Assembly: GCF_036417845.1 (NCBI RefSeq)
Contig: NC_089979.1
Span: forward strand, 120,685,415 to 120,749,414
Source: Apteryx mantelli
Taxonomy: Eukaryota > Chordata > Aves > Apterygiformes > Apterygidae
Direction of reading: 5' to 3'
Length of the DNA stretch: 64,000 nucleotides
The notes beneath the pieces were generated by a model, which worked only from the letters and a program-made list of their open reading frames with translations, searched no databases and had not been told where the DNA came from. The position numbers and the translations under genes are program-made. Each line of letters opens with the position of its first letter. Within the stretch, counting starts at the first letter, position 1. Positions 28,051 through 42,892 of the stretch are shown here, one piece after another.

Positions 28051-29347
28051 GCCCAGCTCCCAGGGAGGACTTGAGATTTCCTGATGCATCGGCAACAAAC
28101 TTCATAAACTGCTGTGGGTTGTTTTCTCAAAAATGATGCAAGTGCAAATGTACCAAGTAGTGCATTTGGAAAGACAAATTCATCCCTGAGATAGCTAACA
28201 ACATGTTTTTACTGCTTACACTGCTCTGATCCAGGCTTTCCTTGGTTTGGGCTTAATTTATTAATATACAAAACATGACCTTGAAACTAGGGCACAGCAG
28301 AGCTAATGACAAATTATGAACTTTCTGTTCAAGCACTTTGAATGAATCACAATTAAACATCACTCTGGGTTCTCAACAGACATATGCTGGAAGAGCTGTA
28401 CGGCAGTCAAATGTTACATTCCCATGAAATGGAATGATAATACTGACATAAGTGTCTTGTTGTCACACTATTCACTTATTACATTTTCTCTTTTTTTCTC
28501 TCTCCTTTTAAGCATTCTCATCTGTCATTGTACCATAGCAGTAAAATTATTCCCATAGTAAAGTGCAATATAGGAAGGCGATTCTGTTTGGAGACAGAGC
28601 ACTAAGTGTGGCACATCAGCATTAAAGCTGCAGGAGAAAATTAGTCTTTGCATTAACATTAACTACTGTGGCTAAGAGAATATATTAGCAACAGCCTTAG
28701 TAAAGGTCAGGACATAGTGAGGAAGGAAAATCAAGAAGCATTATACAGAGGACATAATTTTAAGATAAAGTGCTGCATTTCAGCACCATTCAATATGACT
28801 TGAAAGGACTGGATGGACATAAAGAGAGGGAGGCTTGCTTGAGGGACCAATTACAGTCCCATTGATGGCAGTGTCAGGAAAAGTCCATTGGGACAAATGG
28901 TGGCTTCTGCTACACTGGTGTAAATCCAGGACAACTCCACCGCAATTAGTAAAATTATTCAGCATATAAATACCTCCGAGAAGAGAACATAGCAATTGCT
29001 AAAGGAACCAGCAGAAGTAAAACATGGTTGGGAGCTGAAGACCAACGAGGCCAAATGAGAAATGAGAAACAATATGAAGAATAATGGCAATTAGGAACTG
29101 GAGCGAGTAATCAAGGGAACTGGGAGGCTCATCTTGTGTTCACCTCAAAGCTGAGCAGGCTAGATGGGCCATGTGAAGCCATCATATCAGCTCAATGCAG
29201 CCCACTGTTTGGGTGTTTCACTGTCCTTTATCTGGTTTGTTGGAAATTAGTGTGTCAGTCAAACAGGAGATTTGCATAAAGCTGAAGTATTTCTTATATT
29301 GAAAATTTGGGAAACGGCTGTTTGGCGCAAGATTATTCACAGATAAT

Positions 29348-29368
29348 CACATATAATTCACATATAAT
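29348..29368 (+). repeat. 11-bp tandem duplication
   Basis: CACATATAAT occurs twice with an 11-bp period in AT-rich DNA. Confidence 0.8.
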
Positions 29369-32300
29369 AGCTGAAAACAAGTTATTTGGCATGAAAGAAG
29401 GTCAATGACTGAAATGCATGAAATAAGAAATCTGTGTATCTAAAGTTAAGGTCAGATTTCGATGCAATTGGATTCTGAATCCTTGCTTTGGACCCTGCTT
29501 TGGCAAGGTAGTCAAGCAAGAGGCGCTTCCTTCCAACTTCAGCGGAATTACCCACTTGCTAGATGTGTCACACACGATTAATACTTTATTGAACTGGGAC
29601 CAGGGTGGGAGCAGGCAGATAAAGCAGAGGGAGCAACAAAATAAACATGTACCTATGCTGTTGCAGACATAATCCACTGAAAATTTTTGACGGGACATAC
29701 AGCATGCTGCTCTTTATGCAGATACATTACTTTCCTGTTCTGCTGTGCTTATTTACTGTATATTTATTTGAAAGCATCCCCGCTGGGAACTTTTCCTGCA
29801 TGCTCATTCACTGCCAATTACATTGCCAGAAACGCAGCAGCACCTACAGCAATGTTTCTATTGCATTACAACTATTTCCTGAAGATGACCTTGGGTCTGA
29901 GATATTTCAGCAGGGAAATAAAACAAAAAAGGGAAAAAAACAGCACAGCAACAGTTTGTAACACTTTGTTTGTGAAGGTGGTGTGATTTGAGCTTGCAGA
30001 TTACTGGGAAACACTTGTACTCGTTATGGCAATACAAAGCATCTCCATTCCAAGTTATGCCCCTGTCTAAATTAATGTTTCCAGCTAGTCCTTGTTTTAT
30101 TGTGCATCCATCACAGGAGATGCACTGTTAGGGCTTTGAACAATACAAATCCATAAGCTGGTAACTGTGAAAAAATGTATTTAGCAAGACACAAATGTTT
30201 TGTATCTATTGGCAGTACCTTGGGCCCTTGGCACATTTTTTTCTGTATATATTTTTAATTTCTACAGCCAGGTTCATCTTTAGTTTTAGTAATTAGCTGA
30301 AGTCAAAGGCTGTAAAACTGTTTGCATGAGGCTCAGCCTGGCCACTTAGTTTTATAGCAGATCTCTTGAAAAATCATTTAGCTAACATGCCTGTTTTGAA
30401 GGCAGAACCGATTTTCCAAGCTACGTGGCACACACCATGAAGGGGAAAAAAGAATCCAGACTTATTCCTTGAATTTAGATCATAATAGCTAAACTTATCC
30501 AGTGATGTTTCCAAACATTCTCTCTCTTTATATATAAAAATGCTGGGTGCATGTGTATGTGGAAAAGCTTAGAAATTACAGAAAAGATGGCATGTACTTT
30601 AGGCACTGACCAAAATTATGATTCCATAATAAGGCTGTGTTTTTAAGAGACACATAACTGTCACAGTAATTACTTAATTGGGCTTAAACTTTCCAGGTTT
30701 GAACTCAGTCCAGATGTGATATTTCCAGAGGACTGAAGGAGAAGGAGCAACGTCAGGTTCAGTCCTACGCTGAAGTCCCTACGGTCTGCTTGCTTGCTAG
30801 GATTGCAGAAACAGCAGAAACACCCTTTCAGTACTGGAACAGCCTCTCCTTGCAGAGCGTGATTAAAAAGTGGATATGATGACAACAGTTTTTATGAGTT
30901 ATTCTAAAAACAATCCCTGAAAACATCAAAAATATGTATTTTTAAAATTAAAGTTGATGAGGAATTATTCGGAAACCAAAACACAGTGGCATTAAGCTAG
31001 AACCTGAGTAGGAAATTTCTGTGGCTTCTTTACCACCTTACTGCCCAGTCACATATAGAGTGGCTTTGAGGGCACCCAGGAGAGCACCCCTCAGTCTTCA
31101 GCATCCCCCTGGCATAAGAGGATTATCCAGGCAGCACTGAGTCATATTAACAGCTCTGTCTCATAGACCTTGAGCATGGGCCAGAGATGTGGGGCAGAGA
31201 AAAGGGCAGAGCCAGAGAGCTGTGTCACTTGGTTTCTGGAGGACAGAAGCGCCCAAGGAGAGACTGAGTCACTTGTGCGAGAGCCGGTCTGCCTCACTTC
31301 TGCTTGAACTTGGAAAAAATGAGAAGTCTTGCATTCCTCAGTGGCTCCAGAACAATAAAAGCCCAGTGGGGAAAAGAGGTTATCACAAGGTTTGGGGCCA
31401 GCCGGCCAGCTCAGAGCCCACCGGCGTGGCTGGCAGCACCGGTGTTCGCTGCATGCTGGGATGCCGCAGGAAGAGTCATGGGGAAGTCTTAGCAGGGGAG
31501 TCTTAGCAGGTTTCTGCAGAAATTATTCTTTAAAATCTTTTAAATTTTAATAAAGCATGCTAAAGCTTGTCCTGTGTGATTCCATAGAGGCGTTTAACTC
31601 CACAGGGAGTTCACTTTTCCATGGAAGAGGAATGTAAAGAGCCAGTAGATCACGGCTTTCCAGCTATATGGATAGATGGGTGGAAGAGGTTCACTTGGCT
31701 TTTCCTGCAGCAGGATTTGTGGGGGGAGCAGGCCCCATCTGGCCAATCGTTTTCAATTCCTGGCCCAGGTAACAGACACACTTGACCATCTCAGAGGCCC
31801 TTTAAAGCAGCAGACCAGATCCTCAGCTCGTGTATGCCACTTGGCCCTACTGAAATCCAAAAAGCGTTGCCAGCTCAGAATGGGTTTGGGGCTGGCTCTG
31901 CATCTGGAAAGTCGCTAGGCCAAGTGCGCTTTATTGTTGCACAGTGTTTTTACAACACACGGAAAGCCAGGACTGCGGAGCAGCCCTTCCGGAGCGCCAG
32001 CGTAATAACCGTGGCACAGCTTGACAGCAGGATCAGGCCAAAGCGTGCTTTTCCCCGCGCTTCCCTCCCGAGACAGAGCTGTGGCGTTAGTAGCCTTAAA
32101 CAAACACACTGATTACAGGGAGAAGGGGCGAAGGGAGGATTGAAGGGGAAGGGAGAAACTGCATAATATTTTTAGATGCTGGGACAAAATAAACAATTGT
32201 AATCTGCATTTTAAAAAAATGAATCACCCATTCACTCACAGGAATGAATATGATCAAGACTCAACTTCCACAAAATAAGAGTTGCTGATGGCAGTTATGC

Positions 32301-32507
32301 AAATCCATTCTTGACAAATGCTTGACGGTGTACATTTACATTTCTGTCAGTGATGTGTATCTGATTATGCTGAGGAGTATTCTTGCCCAAAGAAGAAAAC
32401 TCTGGATTGATAATCTGTCCCTTCTATGCACCCACCGGCACAGCAACGTTATACAAGCAGTTGCGGGGGGAATAAGGCTGGGCATATCCAAGTTATTTTT
32501 AATGAAC

Positions 32508-32526
32508 ATATATATATATATATATA
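32508..32526 (+). repeat. (AT)n microsatellite
   Basis: An uninterrupted AT dinucleotide run of about 19 nt. Confidence 0.9.
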
Positions 32527-33775
32527 AAATGTTTGATTTCTGTTCATCTATTTATCTGTAAACAGATTAGGGAAAAATGCAATGCTTTACGATTTAGGTG
32601 TAGGCCCCTCTTCCAGTAAACACATCAAGATCTTTTGTTCGTCCAACGTTAGCAACGCTACTGACACAGGCTGCCTGTGAAAGGCATTTCCATGGAGGAG
32701 ATGGAGCACGTTGAGGTGGTCTGAAATGGCCACCCAGTGTACTCCCTGTTGGGACAGAAGACATAAACCCTGCTTCAGCCTCACGGATTTATTAATTCCA
32801 AGAGAGGCTGCAGACTTGCAAGACTCCTTGTAGTCTCTGTTACAGACCCTAGGCAAAATTGTCTCATATGGATGCATCACCTCTACATACAACAAAATCT
32901 CATACAGTTTATGAAGATAAAATACATTTAAAAGATGCCTGCTCATGCAAAGTGAAGCCAAAATCTTATATGCTTAACTCTAAATGCATGCCACACTGAC
33001 TGAAGCTCTGGTCAGTCATAAGGATTGAGTGCTCTGACTTAAACTCACAAGAGATAAAATAATTCTGAACTAAATGGATGAAAATCCTGATTGATACCGT
33101 GATCTTAGCTAAACCTAGAGGGCCTGGCCAAGGCATTTAGGTGTTGGGCCAAGCAGAGAATTGCTTCAAGGCACGTCAGGGAATGGTTGGGCCATTTGGA
33201 GAGGCTTCTTGAAATGGTTTAGGAGTAGGAGGACTCGACTTCTTAACTGCTATTTATCTGCAATTTGTCTGATATGGCATATAACAATTTGATATTGGAC
33301 AGGGACTGGAAAAAATCTACATTCAGTAAATACGCTATGGATTTGAAGTGTCTTAACCTGTCTGTTTCCTTTAATCATTTACAGCTCAAAGTGATTTTTC
33401 TGGTGTCAAACAGATGATTTTGAGATGAAGGGTCACATTACTGAAGGGCATGTGGAGTTTTATGTAAGGCCTCAGCTTGACAGAAGCAACCATATTCACT
33501 TAACCAAAGACCCAGTCCAAAGGCTTGATCAAACACTCAGTGGCTTTAAGTGGCCCATTCCACAGTGCTGTGATCAGGAATAATCTGCGCTTGTATCCTG
33601 GCTTTCTGAAAAATGAGAGTTTGTCCCTCCCTCTCTTCTGTCACTAACATGTAAAGTGCAAGCCCAAAGCTGACACTTAAATAGCAGCATCAAGCATTTA
33701 ACTATGGCTCACTGGAATGGGGAAGCCCATTCGTGAGATTCCTGCAGGCAGCAGGCTTGGACTATTGCTGTAAGG

Positions 33776-33850
33776 ACGGAAAGGAAGAAGGAAGGACAAA
33801 GGAGATACCCTAAGACAGGAAAGAGAGAGAAAGACAGAGAAAGAAAGAAG
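33776..33850 (+). repeat. Polypurine tract
   Basis: A long stretch dominated by GGAA, GAAA and GAGA units with few pyrimidines. On the TMEM108 sense strand it is a polypyrimidine tract inside the large intron. No function can be read from it. Confidence 0.7.
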
Positions 33851-36800
33851 GGCAACAAATTAAAATAAAAGGGAAAAATGGCAGTGTGTGCATATTTTCT
33901 TACTGAGTGATACTGGATAGAAGAAACATATCCAGAATAAATAATGTTATCTGCAAAACTTAGTTGCTGTATACAGCCAGATGCTATTTTTGATCATTGC
34001 ACAAACCTCCCATTGACATGGCTGAGATATCTACTCTGCGTTGAATGCACATTATTTATACTTCAACCCATGCATTGGCATCGGAGCTGGAACTGGGCCT
34101 TTCATGCAGAATAAATCTGACATTCCTCCTTTCAACCTCTGCTTAATCTAGGAAAAAACAGATTTCTTCATGAATATGTACAAAATGTGCCAAGATGAAT
34201 TCTGCCCTCGGACTGGCATTTCAGTGGTGCTGCACTGCTGTATTTCAAAGCAAAATTTGGCCTTTGACTCTAATTGCTCCCAACTCTAGAAATATTGAAT
34301 TGATTTTCTTTAGACATGAGCTGTTTTCTCCTTCATCGCCGAGGTCTATAAAACAAGCTGAGTTCAAATTTCCTAGCGTCAGCTGTTTGTGAGTTATGAG
34401 GGCAGAGAAGCTGCAACCGGAACAAATAGGAATAGCTGGTTTCTCTTCACGCCCACATATCATAAAAACAGCCATGCTGATTTTGCTGAGAGTTCTCAAA
34501 ATATTCACCTTTAGGCCAGGGCCAAGCCTGAAAAGTACACTGGTCCCCCCAGAGGAACTCGCTTGAGAAAATTAGGAGCAACTGAAAAATGGGGCAAGCC
34601 TGGAAAGGGAAAGTGAGCTGAGGCTGAAATGCTGTTTTTTGTTTTCACAGGACTAATTAGCAGTTCCCATGCCTGGGTCATAAATTAATTTTGTAAGAGC
34701 CTACGTGCCCCTGAGTGGGACTGTGGCTTTCCTCTTTCCTACAAGAGACGTTTTCGCTCTTAGCATCAGCTAATCATAGGCTGTTTTGGGTAATTTTAAT
34801 CTGTTTCTTATGTCTGGCAGGCAGGAGCTCTGCCACGATGACTGCGGGGAGCGGCTGCAAGTCCTCAGCCAGACCCGCGCTCTCCGCTGGCTTCGGCAGC
34901 CTCGTGGCCCAGCCTGCAGCGAGCGCTGCGCACGCAGGACGCCACGCTGCTGCTAGCAAAGTCTGCCCGCTGTTTCTATCATCATCTCATCCATTTATGG
35001 CATCAAGAGACCTTGATCAGACCCGGGGCCCTTGCTGCGTTAGGCACTGTAGGGACACGGTGGTTGCAGTGACTCAGTAGAGCCTGCAGTCCCAGCAGAA
35101 CGTGCTTGTCACAAGCACCTGCGTGTCTCCCGCAGCTTCGGTAAGAGCAAAACACGTTTTAAAATCTGAACCACTGGAAGCAAAAGCCTCAGGTCCAAAT
35201 GCTCATAATGGAGGCTGCTGGGTCAAGCGGGAATTTAAGTCTGTTGCTTAAAAAGCAACTCACTTGGGTGCATATCTGATATGCAGACTGACCAGAAAAG
35301 GTATTTTCTTGTTCCTATTGTTCCTTTTTCACTGAAAAATGTTTTTACTTAAAAACCTTCTGACCAGCCTAAGTGCATGCACATCTTTAGCCGCAGGCAG
35401 TGATCACAAACTCCCCATACATGCCCCGTATTACGTGTCATTCTCCAGGGCAGGGACTCTCTCATACAGCCTGCAGCCCCTGAAGACTTCATGGGGGACC
35501 ACCATGCGAAAGCATGTTATTACTCAGTTGTCAGGCTGTCAAAAGCTGCAACCACTTACTGCTCTAGTGAGCCACGAATGACTTGTTTCACTCTTGATCG
35601 AGCTCTTCCGGCAAATATAGAAATACTGAGACAGAAGTGCCCATATATAGATCGCCGGAAAGAGGGGACGCCAACGTGCTGAAACGCGTGTTTTTTGATG
35701 ACTGAGGACAAGCACTACGGGCTGAAGATGGCAGTCTGCTATGCCATTTTCGCTCCACATTTCTCATACAAAAAGCTTGCATAGTCCTGTGCTAGCAGGA
35801 TCCGCCGTCAGGTTTGCTCTTGCACCGATGCCGTGGCAGGGATGAGGGCACAGCGAGACACAGGTCAGTGGGGGATCTGCCTCTCCACCAGGTACCTGCA
35901 GTGTGCCGAAGCCAGGGGGGCTGCAGAAGCAGAGCTGAGAGCGGATCCTGCCCCGTTATCTTTTGGCCATTTTGAAAAACGAACTGCAATAGTGAAGTGG
36001 CTCCATTTTAGAAATGGCTTACAGAGTTTGCATATTTACGGGGCTCTGCTCCCCAAGGTGCATGTATGCAACTCAGTTAATGAGTTACTCAGTTAACAGT
36101 TAATGCGGCTAGCATGGGATTGCTGAGAGGTGGAGAGACAAATTAATAGGAGGTTTACTGCTCAGACTTTCAGGGAACATACAGCATTCTCATTTAAAAA
36201 TAATAGAATAATGGTATTTATAAAGCAACCACAACACAGCATTCAGAGAAACAGGACAATTTGATTAGAAAAACATTACAAATGCTGAAAATAATGATGT
36301 AATGCAACAGCAGCAGCAATAGAGAAAAAACAGATACAACCTTGCCCAGGAACTTAAGGGAGAAGGGAAGGTTATCATTTTTAAAAACCACAAAAAAAGT
36401 TTTATAAAGAGGGGAAAGAAGATCAGACAGACATTAGGGAAGAGTGGAAGAGACAGGTAAAGTCATCGAGGCTATGGGTTATATCCCAGTAGAGATTACA
36501 GTAGAGATTTTGTTGTACTTCACATGAGATGGGTTGTATTTAGCAGGCAGGTGGCCCTATGTTTCTCCTTGACTTTCCAGTGAGCAGGTGATTTAACAGA
36601 GACTCAACTGAACGGGAATTGCATGTGGAGTAGCTCTAGGTCCTGGCCTGGACTGAGCAGTCCTGGAGTTAGCTCATGCTTTCTGTAATGCAAAGTAAAA
36701 GCACTGGATTGATGTCCACAGTGCAGGGAGCACTGAGATCATCATTCAGGGTCAACTTGTTTTATGGATCCACTTCCTGACATGTAGCTAATGAGTCCTG

Positions 36801-39179
36801 AAACTAGAAACACCAAACCTCAAGCAGGCCCTGTTGTCTCAGAAGACGAGTTACTGTGAACAACTAAGCTAGGATATCATGTGGATGTTTCTGCTTTTCT
36901 CATGCAAAGGAGCATGCAGGATTTGATATCAGGACACAAAAGCCTTAAAATGAAAGACCTTCAAGCCTTGACGGAGAAGTGCTGCCCTGCCGGCCCCTGC
37001 CTTCTCAGGAGGCGCTGAAGGAGCCGTCTTGCAAAGCTGCAGAAGGGCTGTCAGAAGCTCGTGGGAGCACAGGACGAACCTGTCGTGTCCCCATAGTGTC
37101 CTGGCCTGCTGCCTCCGAAGCGGGGCAGGACATAGGTCATGCAGCCTATGCTCCTCTCTGCCTGCAATGAGCGGGGCAGTGACTTAAATAATTGGGCACA
37201 TTGCAGGATGCTGCAACCAGCCAGCTTTTTATGGATACGATAATATGTCTAGCTATCTGCATACTACTGTTTTATATTTGTATATACATTTATATACATT
37301 AAGAGCAGATATGTATATATACAGTGTAACATATATAACAGCATAAGATATTATACTGTACAATAATTTGAAAGATTTGGTGCCAAATTTCACCCTTGCT
37401 TCATACAGCCAGACATTCTCCAGTTGTTTCAACATATTTGCACAAGAAGATATGATGGAGAGAAAACTACACTGCAACATCTTTCTGCAGCTGCCTAACA
37501 CTGGCACAACAGCAGCTGAAGACATGAGGACAGCATGGCAACCTCTCTCAGGTTTTTGTCCCATTTCTGTTCTGCTAAAGCTGACTAGCTTGCTACTGAA
37601 TCATAGCTGAGACATGAATTAAATAGATGGAACATTTGCCTGCGTGTACAGAGGGGGGCAAATAGGAAGGGAGTGGGAAACACAGTTGATACATAGCAGT
37701 CATTGTAGAGCAGTAAACATTAACATTAATTTTGCTCATCACAACTGCACATTCATTATACTTTTCCACATATCAAATCCATAAGTCTATATGTGCTGAG
37801 CCAGTGGCTTGATATAGCAAGCAGCAAATAATGACCGATATATTACCGCTCTCATAATGGATTGGTTATTTCAACCATACTTGCCTTTGATGTGATGAAA
37901 TAAATGATAGCAATTTTGCTAATACATGGGTTTTCTGCTCTCCTCCTCCTTCCAAATAGAGCAGAAAGGTGTCCTTTAACATTTAAAGCCATGCGAGAAC
38001 ACAATATGTATAATGGCAAATGACTATAATAGAGTATGCCATAAACTGTAAGTATGGTCTGGTTTGAAAGGAAGCTGATGTGAGATATAAAGAAGGTATT
38101 TTACACATGATAGAGGTAATAAATCCAGAGTCTGCTGGTGAATTTAGATCCAACTGGAAACAAATCCATTGCAAATATTTTTGAAGTATTGTATAGCTAC
38201 ATTAAGAAAGGTCTCTGCCACTGAGCTGAAAGTGCTTTGAGTCCAGCTGGTGACATTACAGCTTTGCCAGTCAGATACTGATCATATCAATCAGCTTTCT
38301 ATTTCAAACTGCAGATGGGAAATGTATTGCATGGGCAATGTTACTACATTCTCCATTAAAATACAACACCTGATTCAATGGCAAAGAATTGCCGGTTCAT
38401 GTCCTTCCTTTGATCAAGGCCCCCTTCCCTTTCTGTGCTCTGAGGCTAAGCTGTGCCAAAGAAATTGGGACGAGCAGGCAGGAACACGTGTCCACCAGCA
38501 TAAGCACAATACCGGTGCGCAGGAACCGAGAGCCCTTGCCCCAGGAGCTCAGACCAGCAAGAGCAAATTCAGCCTGTGCAAACCAAGGAGAAGGAGGTGC
38601 AACTGGAGACGCTTCCAGAGCAGTTTCACAGTGTGGGTGGGAAATGCAGAGGACATGGACTTCAGTGTCACCTCCAGAATAAGGTTAGTCTGGGGAAGGA
38701 AAGGCAGGAGGAAAGCCCAAGGCAGGAGGAAGGAGCTATTTTCAGGGCTGAAAATACAAGCAGATTCTTAGGATGACACAAATGACCTTATGGTCAAAAA
38801 GATTCAGGTTTGTTCAAGGAAAGTTGTGGAGATTCAGAGCTGAGCCCAAGGCCAATGACATCATTGGAAGGATTTCCACCAAATTAAACAAACTTTAGAT
38901 AAAAACCTTAGTTTGGTTCTCATTTGACATGAGCCTGCTGGCCCTCCGCTGTCACCACAGAACGACAGTGACCCTGGACCGCTGTGGTCCTGGGCAAGAG
39001 GATGAAACCACACAGGGCATTCAAGTAACTCCCATGGTCTGGGGGCTGCTCTGCTGGTTCACTAGGATGCAATGATAAACCTGCTGGTAAATGCTGTCTG
39101 CAGCCACCTTCCTTTCTCCAGCTGCTGCCGTTCTCATCTTCCCTCAGAGAAGAGGTACCACTTCTTGGGGATAAGGCAG

Positions 39180-39812
39180 TTAGTCCCCTTTCTTTTTTCC
39201 GGCATGGACATGGTAGCCCCTGCCACTCCATGGCATCTTGCTCCTGATCTGGTTATTCGTATTCCAGCCCTCCCACTGCTCATTGGGGTTCTCCACCTTC
39301 AAGGTTTTATCAGACCCAGCAGACTGGACTCTGCAGTGAAGGCCATCACTCCTGACATTTATCATCACTAGCACAGTTTTTCTCCACAGCTTTTTTCTTC
39401 CTGATGAATGCTGACTAGTCTCTTTTCCCTCTGCCACTTTGCCTAAGTCATATTTGCCCTGAGAGGAAAATGTGGCAGCATCATGACCAGGGCTGGAAAG
39501 CTCTGTTGTACGGAGAGACTGGGACACAATGGGATTATCATATGAACCAGCTCCCTGCCCTTTGGATGCTTGGCCCATGTCCAGCAGAGTGACCGCAATA
39601 TAGTACTCTGGGAATGTGCCGCAAGTTGTCAGGCTCTGCTGAAATATCAGGCAGAGTCCTGGGTGCTGGGGGATCTCTGGGGCCGACCAGCCACGTCCCT
39701 CTGCTGCTACAGAAAATAAGATGAGCTGAGAGCATTGAGCACTGCCCGGGAGGAGCACCAGGCTGGCCTGGAGCCGCGCTCCCCCTGAAACGTGCTGCAC
39801 GAGGACCAGCAC
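39180..39812 (-). other. Unexplained 210-codon open reading frame in TMEM108 intron
   Basis: This 633-nt open frame is longer than most intronic frames. I do not recognise a domain. A stretch near its N-terminal third reads SLTTCGTFPEYYIAVTLLD, which loosely resembles the start of an MHC class I-type alpha-1 domain. A splice-acceptor-like TTTTCTGTAG (ending at about 39710) precedes it in phase 1. The rest lacks the expected conserved residues. It may be a chance frame or a decayed gene fragment. Confidence 0.2.
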
Positions 39813-41029
39813 TGTTCCTCCACCCCCTGGGGAGCCACCAAAAGCATCATGTCATCTCTGCCGACAAGCAGGCCAAACGACACCATTAACAATTTTCTAT
39901 AGTAAACATTAGGTGCAATAAGCCAAAACACTGCATGGGCATCTGGGCTTGCCTTGCCAAGAGAGAATCTTTTCTTGTGGAAATTCTTTAAGATTTTTTT
40001 ACTAAAATGCAAGAATTTCACAAGCCCTGTGTGGTTTGGCTTGGGTAATTGAAGAATTGAGTTTGCACCCATAAAGCCTATTAGAGCCAGAGCAGCCCAA
40101 TTTCCTAACAGGGCTGCTGATGCTGATGAAGTTCAGGTACCCACATGTTAGTGCATGAGGTCTGACCCAGATCTGTGCAGAAGCACAACCCCCTGCAGCC
40201 TCTCTTTCAACACCTGCCTGCGAGTAGTAGCCTTTTTTCATGCTGCCACAGATGACTTGGGTCAGATCCCAACCTCAGCTGCAGCAAATCCAGAGTCAGG
40301 CTCTTGCTTTCTGTGGCTTACTGGGGCTTTGTAGCAGGCCAGTCCAGCCCAGCATCTTGCCCTTCCAGTAAATGCAGGTTCATTTCCTACACAGGCTCTC
40401 TTTTGTCTTCTCCCTAATCCGTCAGGGAAGTTACACAGCTGAATTTCCATGGCAACAGACTGGGAGGTCATAAGGAAAGTATTACGCAGGATCAAGCATC
40501 CAACATGGAATTGCAAAAGGGAAGGAACACAATTACTTCGAAAAATTAACAGTTAATAGCAAAGGGAACCATGAAAAAGAAAGCCTGGTCAGATAGTCTG
40601 CTCCTGGTGTGAAGACTTCTCTCCTTGTCTGAGAAAGTTGGCTCCGGTGAAAACACCCTCCTATGAGTAAAGCAAGCAGAACTGGAGGCTCTGCCTTTGC
40701 ATCTGTTAAAGCCAACGGCAACTTTAGTGGGAGCGAAACACTGTCATCCCAGGAACTCCAGGGGAGTTCCCAGGACTCAGGAAAATTTCCCAGGAACTGC
40801 CTCTTTTTTGCTTAGTAAGAGTCCACCACAGTTTGCCACAAGCCACCGGTGGAAGACCACCACCACCTCCCCGGATGGCGGGAGACGGAGGTGTTTTTTT
40901 TAACTTTTTTTCCCCAACAGAGACCGTGCTGACATATTTTCCCTTTAATCACCTCCTCAGAGGAGTGCTGACCACAGCCCAAAGCCGCGTGTAGTGAGCA
41001 ATTATCGCATGCTCCCTAGGGCAGTGCTG

Positions 41030-41345
41030 AAGCGGGTCCCCCTCGCCGGACGGTGCGGCTCTGCACGCCCCGCGGCGGAAATCCAGGCGGCACAAGCGAG
41101 AGGGTGTGAGAGCCTGGGGAGCCAGCCGGGAATACAGATCGCTGCGGGATGCCATGCCCAGGCGAAGCCTGGCACCAGGCAAATGGGCACACGGGGAGCT
41201 GCGCTTTTGCAGCAAGGCCGGCGGTTTTCTCGGGTTTTTAACAGGGTCTCCTGCGGTGCCGGAGCTGTGCTCGCCGAAGCCGCCCCTGCGGCGCACCCAC
41301 CGTCGCAACGCAGCCGTCACACCACGGCGGCACGGGCGGGCTGAT
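41030..41345. other. CpG-enriched patch in TMEM108 intron
   Basis: This patch has visibly more CpG dinucleotides and higher G+C than its flanks, with overlapping open frames on both strands and no recognisable protein. It is smaller and weaker than the island at 22 kb. It could be a minor CpG island, a decayed one or GC-rich filler. Confidence 0.4.
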
Positions 41346-42892
41346 GCCCTGTCACGAAACAGGGTCTTTCCCTCCCCTGAAGCAATGTCATTGATTGTAT
41401 TTCCAGGAAATGTTCGAGTACCTACAGCTCTTCAGGGAAATCTGATTAAATAGGTTGCGTGAGCCCCTCTTTGGATGCAAGCTGCCCGGTCACGAAGCTC
41501 CAGGGCTGCTGCCACCACCGAAGGCACCGAGTGCCCGTTTCCGCCCCGGAAACGCTCCTTCCGTCCCATCCTTCCTACACAACCACCATGGGCCGCAGAT
41601 CAGAGGAGATGAGAGCCTTTGGGGTCCATACGCTCCTTTCTGGGGATTTTTCTTCCCTATTCAATAAAAAAAATGAGGCTGGCAGTCTCGGACGCTGAAA
41701 ACATTCTGGTTATATACGGAGGGAAGGCAGACAGACAGGGAGAGAAACCGCAAGTGCATATCTAGGACTTAAAATGTGCATGGGCCTTCGTGACTTAAAT
41801 TGCTGCTTTTTCCACTACTTGATCTGAAAGCATATTTGCATGGATCTGAATATCAAAGAAACTCAGAAAGGCAGCGGGGCAAAGAGTAGGGCAGAGACTT
41901 ATAGGAAAAAAAAATAGCAAGGGAGTGGTATAGAGATGGTACTGCAGCTAGTTCAGATTAAAAGAAGAAAAAAAGCTGTGACATGTGTATCTCTTATTAC
42001 ATCTGTCTGACCAGCAGGCAAAACTAATCCACTTAAATATGCTTATTTTTTCCTGCTTAATTTTCTCAAATAGACATGTTATGGTCTAATCAGAGGCTAC
42101 ACATGCTCTCTCTGAATAAAAAGTTTCCTGACATGGGGTGACAGAATGGCTATGATACAGCTTTGCACCAAAATACAAGGGAGTAATCCCGGTGGTAAGA
42201 CGGTTCCTCCAGGCCACATGTCCCCAGAACAAATCTGGAGCTTGACTTGGCTCCCAGGAGCGCACATTTAGTGCACTTGGCCAGCTAAAAGCATAAACAA
42301 AACCTGTTTAGATGAAATGCCATTCTGTAACTCTGAAGACTGAAGAGGATTTATGTGTGTGTGGCAAGACACAGCAGAGCTACGGACGAGCTCCAGACCC
42401 TTCCCTACACATGGCTGCTGGTGGCTCAAACAGGTGCAACGTTTTCAGGCCCATAAAACAGAGCAGGAAAACAGAGTATATCCACTGCCCCTCTGCAGAA
42501 GGAAGAGCTAATCATGCAGCACAGCCCAAAAGACCAAGCATCCACTGCTTTTATGATTATTACTTTTTTCCAGCAAAACACTCCTTGTCAGTAATGCCAG
42601 GAGAAGTCCAGCAGGTATTAAGAGAGAGCATGCCAGCTCCACAGCATGTTCCCCATCACTCTGACTCTACATAAATCCTTCATTAGGTCACAAAACAAAT
42701 TCACATAAATGAATAAAGACCACAGCTTGTGTTTACTATCCAGGGATTCAAGGGTCAGTAATGAGTGACAGCGCTCTCACCAAGAGGATGGCTGTCTAGG
42801 AACTGCATTGCCGATGGCTTAAAGGGTGCAGGGGACCCTTGTAACTATCAAATTTTAGGCATGCATATTATATAGGTGTATGTGTATACATA

